From positions 1 through 8,530 of the forward strand of contig JBARRO010000239.1 in NCBI GenBank assembly GCA_049644265.1: DNA of 8,530 nucleotides, written 5' to 3'. A program made the translations under genes and the position numbers. The first letter of the stretch is position 1. The number at the start of each line of letters is the position of its first letter. This document shows, in pieces, positions 5,082-8,530 of the stretch. The notes under the pieces are model-generated. The model was not told where the DNA came from, did no database searches, and was given only the letters and a program-made list of their open reading frames with translations. This DNA comes from JBARRO01 sp049644265. GTDB lineage: Bacteria > Bacteroidota > Ignavibacteria > UBA10030.

Positions 5082-5981
5082 TTACCAACTTCCCGAGCTT
5101 CCCCCTCCTCCAAAACTTCCGCCGCCACCTGAAAATCCACCGCCTCCGCCCGAAGACCAACCTCCGCCGGAAGATCCACTATGACCTCCCCTTGGCATCC
5201 ATTTTGTCTGAAACGCCTGACCCGAGGGATTCGTTTTGAACCAGAGTTTGGCAGCAATGAAGATAATGACGAAGAAAATGACAGGAATAAATCCCACGCC
5301 GCTCCCCAGGAAAGCTCGCGGGAAAAGCGTCCAGAACGGCAGCAAAAATGCTCCGTGGAAGTACGACATAAATCCTTTATTAAGAATCGCGATCACGGAG
5401 TGTGTGCCGACCACCAGGAGGAACACTCCTACAAAGAACAACGTCCCTGTGATATCCATCCCCCCATCTCCACTTCCCGAATCCGATTCCTCTGCGACAT
5501 ACTCCCCCTTGACCGCTTCGATGATTGCCTTAACCCCGGCAGTGATTCCGGCGTCGTAATTGCCGTCCTTGAAGTGCGGAACAATTTCCTTCCGAATGAT
5601 ACTGTTGCACGTCGCATCAGTCAGCGAACCCTCGAGCCCGTATCCCACTTCAATTCTCAACTTCCGATCATCCTTTGAAATCAAAAGCAAAACTCCGTTA
5701 TTCTTTTCCTTTTGACCCAGCTTCCAGGTCTCCGCTACTTTGAGCGAGTACTCCTCCAGCACCGCGCCTTCAAGGCTCTGAATGGTCAGCACCACGATTT
5801 GATTGGATGTTGTCGATTCCTGTTCCTTCAACATTGCCTCAAGGTCATTTCTTGTCTGGGTGGAAAGAACACCCGCGTAGTCGTTCACGCGGCCGGAAAG
5901 GAACGGAACACCCTGGGCAAGGAGGAGAGAAGGAAGGAAAAGAAGGTTGAGGTTAAGGTAAAGGTTGAGGAAGCGCTTCAT
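5082..5981 (-). CDS. Secreted/membrane TPM-domain protein with Gly/Ser-rich tail (YgcG-like)
   Basis: A 299-residue envelope protein. A signal peptide (residues 1-22, ending LLLAQ) leads into GVPFLSGRVNDYAGVLS and a TPM domain (about 28-160), recognisable by NQIVVLTIQSLEG, WKLGQKEKNNGVLLLISKDDRKLRIEVGYGLEG and the helical end with NYDAGITAGVKAII. An acidic/Gly linker follows, then hydrophobic segments near 178-200, 208-224 and 229-246, and a tail from about 264 made almost only of Gly and Ser with spaced W and F. Such tails are typical of the COG1512 (YgcG) group. TPM relatives include plant TLP18.3, linked to photosystem II repair; the bacterial role is unknown. The start at 5981 is the first ATG before the signal peptide, five bases after the upstream gene's stop, with AGGA at 5995-5998 inside that gene. 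Last gene of the operon. The usual LemA partner is not in view. Confidence 0.87.
   Translation of the reverse strand: MKRFLNLYLNLNLLFLPSLLLAQGVPFLSGRVNDYAGVLSTQTRNDLEAMLKEQESTTSNQIVVLTIQSLEGAVLEEYSLKVAETWKLGQKEKNNGVLLLISKDDRKLRIEVGYGLEGSLTDATCNSIIRKEIVPHFKDGNYDAGITAGVKAIIEAVKGEYVAEESDSGSGDGGMDITGTLFFVGVFLLVVGTHSVIAILNKGFMSYFHGAFLLPFWTLFPRAFLGSGVGFIPVIFFVIIFIAAKLWFKTNPSGQAFQTKWMPRGGHSGSSGGGWSSGGGGGFSGGGGSFGGGGSSGSW
5946..5969 (-). repeat. 6-bp tandem repeat within the signal-peptide codons
   Basis: On the plus strand four hexamers follow one another: GTTGAG, GTTAAG, GTAAAG and GTTGAG. On the coding strand they encode alternating Leu-Asn/Leu-Tyr pairs (LNLYLNLNL) in the signal peptide. Gain or loss of one unit would change its length by two residues without a frameshift. 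Confidence 0.65.
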
Positions 5982-5986
5982 TGGAG

Positions 5987-6649
5987 TTACTTCTTCCTGA
6001 TGCGTAGTGTATCCGGGAGTTCGTCGACGTCGGACTTCTTTCGACGGACACCGCGGCGCTGCAAAAGCTCGCCGCACATGCGGATTGCATCGGTCAGCCC
6101 GTTCGCAGGTCTTCCGGATTTCATCCCGCGAACGATGATTTCGACAATCCGGTCCCACTCATGCTGCTGGACTTTTGCATGGATTCCTGAATCGCCGAGC
6201 ACAACGACCGTGCGCTCGAAAAAGCTCAGAAAGAGCAGAATACCGGTACGGTCGCGCGTTTTGAAAACTTCTTCGGAAACAAATGCCTGGGAGGCGCGGA
6301 GGGAGGCGCGGTGATGAAGCAGATCTCGCCCTGCGAAGAATCGTTTGAGAGGCGGAATATACCGAACAAGGAATGCGCCGGCGATACTCGAGGCGAAGAA
6401 GGTGATGACGACGGTAAGAATTCCAACCGGCGACCACGCATCCGAGAACAGCCGGATGGCCCCGAAGATGGTCAGAGGGACTGCCCCAAACAGCATCGCG
6501 GCTCGCCAGGTCGCCTCTTCGTACTCGTCGCTCTCGGGCACAAAGTATGGCACGATCTCTCCGGAGGTTCTCTTTTCCGCCTCTTTGACAGCCTTGGAGA
6601 TCGCCTCTAAGTCCGCTACAGAGAAGTATTTATGGCTATAGTCTTTCAT
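5987..6649 (-). CDS. TPM-domain membrane protein, split-domain COG3762-like type
   Basis: A 220-residue protein of unknown biochemical role. Residues 8-38 (FSVADLEAISKAVKEAEKRTSGEIVPYFVPE) are the first part of a TPM domain. Two hydrophobic segments (about 48-68 and 75-97) form a membrane hairpin, and residues from about 118 (SQAFVSEEVFKTRDRTGILLFLSFFERTVVVLGDSGIHAKV) complete the domain. A basic tail ends the protein. The ATG at 6649 shares one base with the stop of the epimerase gene (TGATG), with AGGA at 6660-6663, so translation is probably coupled. Genes of this type often pair with a YgcG-like TPM gene, as here. The frame is open further upstream, but that part overlaps the epimerase and is not homologous-looking. 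Confidence 0.85.
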   Translation of the reverse strand: MKDYSHKYFSVADLEAISKAVKEAEKRTSGEIVPYFVPESDEYEEATWRAAMLFGAVPLTIFGAIRLFSDAWSPVGILTVVITFFASSIAGAFLVRYIPPLKRFFAGRDLLHHRASLRASQAFVSEEVFKTRDRTGILLFLSFFERTVVVLGDSGIHAKVQQHEWDRIVEIIVRGMKSGRPANGLTDAIRMCGELLQRRGVRRKKSDVDELPDTLRIRKK

Positions 6650-7788
6650 CAGGCGATCTTCCTGATTCCGATCCCGGGCAGGTCGCTCAGCGTGCACTTT
6701 CCGTCGATGACTTTCATTCCCTCGAAGAGGTCGTTCTTGATCAGCAGGGCTCCGTCCAGATCCGCCCAGTCCACGATGGGCGCGAGGTGGGACGCGGCTG
6801 AGATCGCGCACGAGGTTTCCGTCATGCAGCCGATCAGGATTTTCATTCCGAGCGACCGCGCGAGCAACGCCATCTTGTGGGCTTCACGCATCCCGGTGGA
6901 TTTCATCAGCTTGATGACGATGCCGCTATAGCATCCCTGGACTTTCTTGAGATCCCCGATTCTCTGGAACGATTCGTCTGCAAGGATGGGGATCGGACTT
7001 CGTTCGGTCAGCCATGCATGGTCCTCCCACCGTTCTTTGGCCATCGGCTGCTCGATGTACTTGACATTCCGTTCACTCAACCAGTGAGCCATTTCCAGGG
7101 CGTAATCTCTATCCTTCCAACCCTGGTTCGGGTCCGCTGTGAGAGGCACGTTGGTCAGCGACCGGATGGTCTCGATCATTTCCTTGTCGTTATCCTTCCC
7201 CAACTTCACTTTCAGAATCTTGAACCCAAGAGCTTCCTTGGTCTTCTCCCGCACAACCTCCGCGGTATCGATGCCAATCGTGAACGTCGTGTTCGGCGCT
7301 TTGTTCTTGTCGAATCCCCAAAGGTTGTACCAAGGCTGGCCCAAAAGCTTCCCAACCACATCGTGCAGGGCAATATCCACGGAGGCCTTCGCGGCGGGGT
7401 TTCCCGGGGCGATGGCATCAATGTCGGCGAGAATGGTCTCGAGCTCGAATGGATTTTCGTATTTGCTCAGGTCTACCCTGGAAAGAAACGCTGTGGCGGA
7501 TGCGTGGGATTCTCCGAGGTAGGGAGGCATCGACGCTTCACCGTATCCGATGACGTCGTTGTATTCAACTTCCGTGAGTACAACAGGGGTTGTGTTTCTG
7601 GACATCGCCGAGACGGTAAACGTGTGCCTTAGCTCGAGCGTGTAGGGTTTGAAACGGAACTTCAGTTTCCCTGCTTTGAAGTTATTCGGGACATTCTTGG
7701 CGAGCGATTCGTATGGGTTTCCGATGACCATGGTCGATCCTGTCAGCGCTGCGGATGTTTTGATAAACTCTCTTCTGTTTTGCTTCAT
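6649..7788 (-). CDS. Tat-exported dipeptide epimerase, enolase superfamily (L-Ala-D/L-Glu epimerase-like)
   Basis: A 379-residue enolase-superfamily enzyme that inverts the alpha-carbon of the second residue of a dipeptide, as in recycling of murein peptides. The N-terminus MKQNRREFIKTSAAL is a twin-arginine (Tat) signal (RR at 5-6), so the folded enzyme should be exported. The capping domain spans about 40-160, followed by a TIM barrel with the acid-base lysine motif K193-V-K195, metal ligands D219 (TADPNQGW), E246 (YIEQP) and D271 (LADES), the second lysine K293 (IVIKLMKS), and D343-L-D345. The last is the DxD that binds the dipeptide ammonium group in this family. All catalytic residues are present. 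AAAGGAA at 7794-7800 is the ribosome site for the ATG at 7788. First gene of a three-gene operon with two TPM proteins. Exact dipeptide specificity cannot be read by eye. Confidence 0.92.
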   Translation of the reverse strand: MKQNRREFIKTSAALTGSTMVIGNPYESLAKNVPNNFKAGKLKFRFKPYTLELRHTFTVSAMSRNTTPVVLTEVEYNDVIGYGEASMPPYLGESHASATAFLSRVDLSKYENPFELETILADIDAIAPGNPAAKASVDIALHDVVGKLLGQPWYNLWGFDKNKAPNTTFTIGIDTAEVVREKTKEALGFKILKVKLGKDNDKEMIETIRSLTNVPLTADPNQGWKDRDYALEMAHWLSERNVKYIEQPMAKERWEDHAWLTERSPIPILADESFQRIGDLKKVQGCYSGIVIKLMKSTGMREAHKMALLARSLGMKILIGCMTETSCAISAASHLAPIVDWADLDGALLIKNDLFEGMKVIDGKCTLSDLPGIGIRKIA

Positions 7789-7900
7789 GGGAATTCCTTT
7801 GCGTTGGGTAAGTCAGAAGGCCGTGTAAAAGCTATGCAAATACGCGGATAAATTCAATTCTTCTTCTTACCTTGGTATCAGCCTATGAAAGCTAAGAATA
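7789..7900. other. Divergent spacer, part without recognisable elements
   Basis: This DNA must hold the promoter of the epimerase operon (minus strand). TTGAAT and TAGCTT on the minus strand, 17 bases apart, are a possible but weak sigma-70-like pair. I did not find a clear Bacteroidota-type TAnnTTTG element. No small gene is apparent. Confidence 0.35.
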
Positions 7901-7996
7901 AACACGAGTTACACGAATATCACGAATGGCACGAACGAATAATGGGTTAACCAAGAAACCATTCGTGTAATTCGTTCCATTCGTTACATTCGTGTT
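7901..7996. repeat. Inverted array of 9-bp ACGAAT repeats around a GGTTAACC centre
   Basis: The left half holds four consecutive 9-mers from 7902: ACACGAGTT, ACACGAATA, TCACGAATG and GCACGAACG. The right half holds four more in inverted orientation from 7960: CATTCGTGT, AATTCGTTC, CATTCGTTA and CATTCGTGT. The two halves are symmetric about the palindrome GGTTAACC (7945-7952), so positions 7901 to 7996 can fold into one long imperfect hairpin. The array lies in a divergent spacer and ends 16 bases before the dehydrogenase ATG. Confidence 0.85.
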
Positions 7997-8002
7997 CCCT
8001 CA

Positions 8003-8008
8003 TGAGGA
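8003..8008 (+). promoter_or_regulatory. Ribosome binding site of the dehydrogenase gene
   Basis: TGAGGA lies four bases before the ATG at 8013 and decides the start. An ATG at 8002 is out of frame. The site begins seven bases after the inverted repeat array, so the folded array would stand right beside it in the transcript. Confidence 0.6.
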
Positions 8009-8012
8009 CACC

Positions 8013-8530
8013 ATGAAATCAGAACTTGGCTTTATCGGACTCGGCCTGATGGGTGCGCCGATGGCCGCTCGTCTGCTCAAGGCAGGGTATCCGCTGTACG
8101 TCCACAATCGCACAAAAGAGAAAGCAAAGCCACTTCTCGGTCTTGGGGCGAAATGGTGCGATTCTCCGAAAAATGTTGCTGAAAGATCAGAGATTGTGTT
8201 TACCATGGTCTCCGATCCGGCTGCGCTGCAAAGTGTTACGCTTGGTGAGCGGGGAACTATAGCGGGGATCCGGGAGAAAAGCATTCACATTGATACGAGC
8301 ACTGTTTCGCCCAAAATTACCGGACAGCTTGAGCAGGAGTATCGCCAGAAAGGAGCGCACTTTCTTCATTCTCCCGTTCTGGGAAGTATTCCGCAGGCAA
8401 CGGACGGGACACTGCTTCTGTTCGTTGGAGGATTGAGGGCCGCATTTGAACGCTCCGAGCCAGTATTGAAAAAATTCGGCAGCAAGATCTGGCATTTTGA
8501 GAGCGTCCAGCAGGCCACCCACACAAAGCT
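8013..8530 (+). CDS. Beta-hydroxyacid dehydrogenase (HIBADH/GarR-like), 3' end outside the window
   Basis: The first 172 codons of an NAD(P)-dependent oxidoreductase of the 3-hydroxyisobutyrate / tartronate-semialdehyde / succinic-semialdehyde reductase family, which interconverts small beta-hydroxyacids and their semialdehydes. LGFIGLGLMGAPMAARLLKAG near the N-terminus is the Rossmann GxGxxG/A loop, HNRTKEKA follows strand 2 and suggests NADP preference (R at the strand end), IDTSTVSP is the family substrate-binding motif, and HSPVLGSIPQATDGTL corresponds to the conserved PVSGG-type loop. The last full codon in the window is a lysine in ATHTK, which aligns with the family's catalytic Lys, so the second, all-helical half is missing only because the window ends. 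There is no stop in frame. Full proteins are usually about 290 residues. Confidence 0.87.
   Translation, partial: MKSELGFIGLGLMGAPMAARLLKAGYPLYVHNRTKEKAKPLLGLGAKWCDSPKNVAERSEIVFTMVSDPAALQSVTLGERGTIAGIREKSIHIDTSTVSPKITGQLEQEYRQKGAHFLHSPVLGSIPQATDGTLLLFVGGLRAAFERSEPVLKKFGSKIWHFESVQQATHTK

Noticed and set aside
5082..5180. Plus-strand Pro-rich frames opposite the Gly/Ser tail of the TPM protein
   Set aside because: They are the complement of the Gly-rich codons and have no start signal or family resemblance.
6877..7632. Plus-strand open frame of 251 codons antisense to the epimerase
   Set aside because: The minus strand encodes a complete enolase-superfamily enzyme with all catalytic residues; the antisense frame is a codon-bias shadow.
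7901..7996. Intrinsic terminator in the divergent spacer
   Set aside because: The hairpin lies between two genes that diverge, and no T-run follows either arm, so it would not terminate either transcript.

Overview
This 8.5 kb chromosomal window comes from a bacterium of moderate G+C content (about half, judged by eye). The gene types point to the Bacteroidota/Ignavibacteriota side of the FCB group: a Tat-exported dipeptide epimerase, paired TPM-domain membrane proteins, a YihX-like HAD phosphatase, an IS200-like RAYT transposase, and intergenic stretches full of low-complexity repeats. This placement is inference; there is no rRNA or marker gene to confirm it.

Layout. 1-249: a possible 3' end of an upstream gene, then repeat-bearing spacer. 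250-1779 (minus): an ArnT/GT39-like membrane glycosyltransferase. 1784-2633: the divergent spacer between that gene and the next, colonised by a RAYT transposase (1943-2410, minus) flanked by two nested families of short REP-like hairpins and by a 21-bp tandem repeat. 2634-3889 (plus): a two-gene unit with overlapping start and stop, a calcineurin-like metallophosphoesterase followed by a HAD phosphatase. 3890-5081: a spacer between convergent genes that holds an apparently intact IS30-family insertion sequence (4017-5049). 5082-7788 (minus): a tight three-gene operon read right to left, with a Tat-signal L-Ala-D/L-Glu-type dipeptide epimerase, a two-TM TPM-domain protein, and a secreted, membrane-anchored TPM-domain protein with a Gly/Ser tail. 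7789-8012: a divergent spacer with a striking inverted array of 9-bp repeats. 8013-8530 (plus): the N-terminal part of a beta-hydroxyacid dehydrogenase cut by the window edge.

How the genes work together. The operon at 5082-7788 is the clearest functional unit. Its lead enzyme probably acts on cell-wall-type dipeptides outside the cytoplasm, and the two TPM proteins are envelope proteins of unknown biochemical role. The phosphoesterase/HAD pair looks like translationally coupled cytoplasmic hydrolases of unknown substrate. The glycosyltransferase probably transfers sugar from a polyprenyl-phosphate donor at the outer face of the membrane.

I do not see a CRISPR array, a tRNA, an rRNA or a recognised riboswitch. 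No clearly new multi-gene system is evident. The most unusual content is non-coding: the nested REP/RAYT unit with compensatory stem changes, and the symmetrical 9-bp repeat array ending just upstream of a Shine-Dalgarno.
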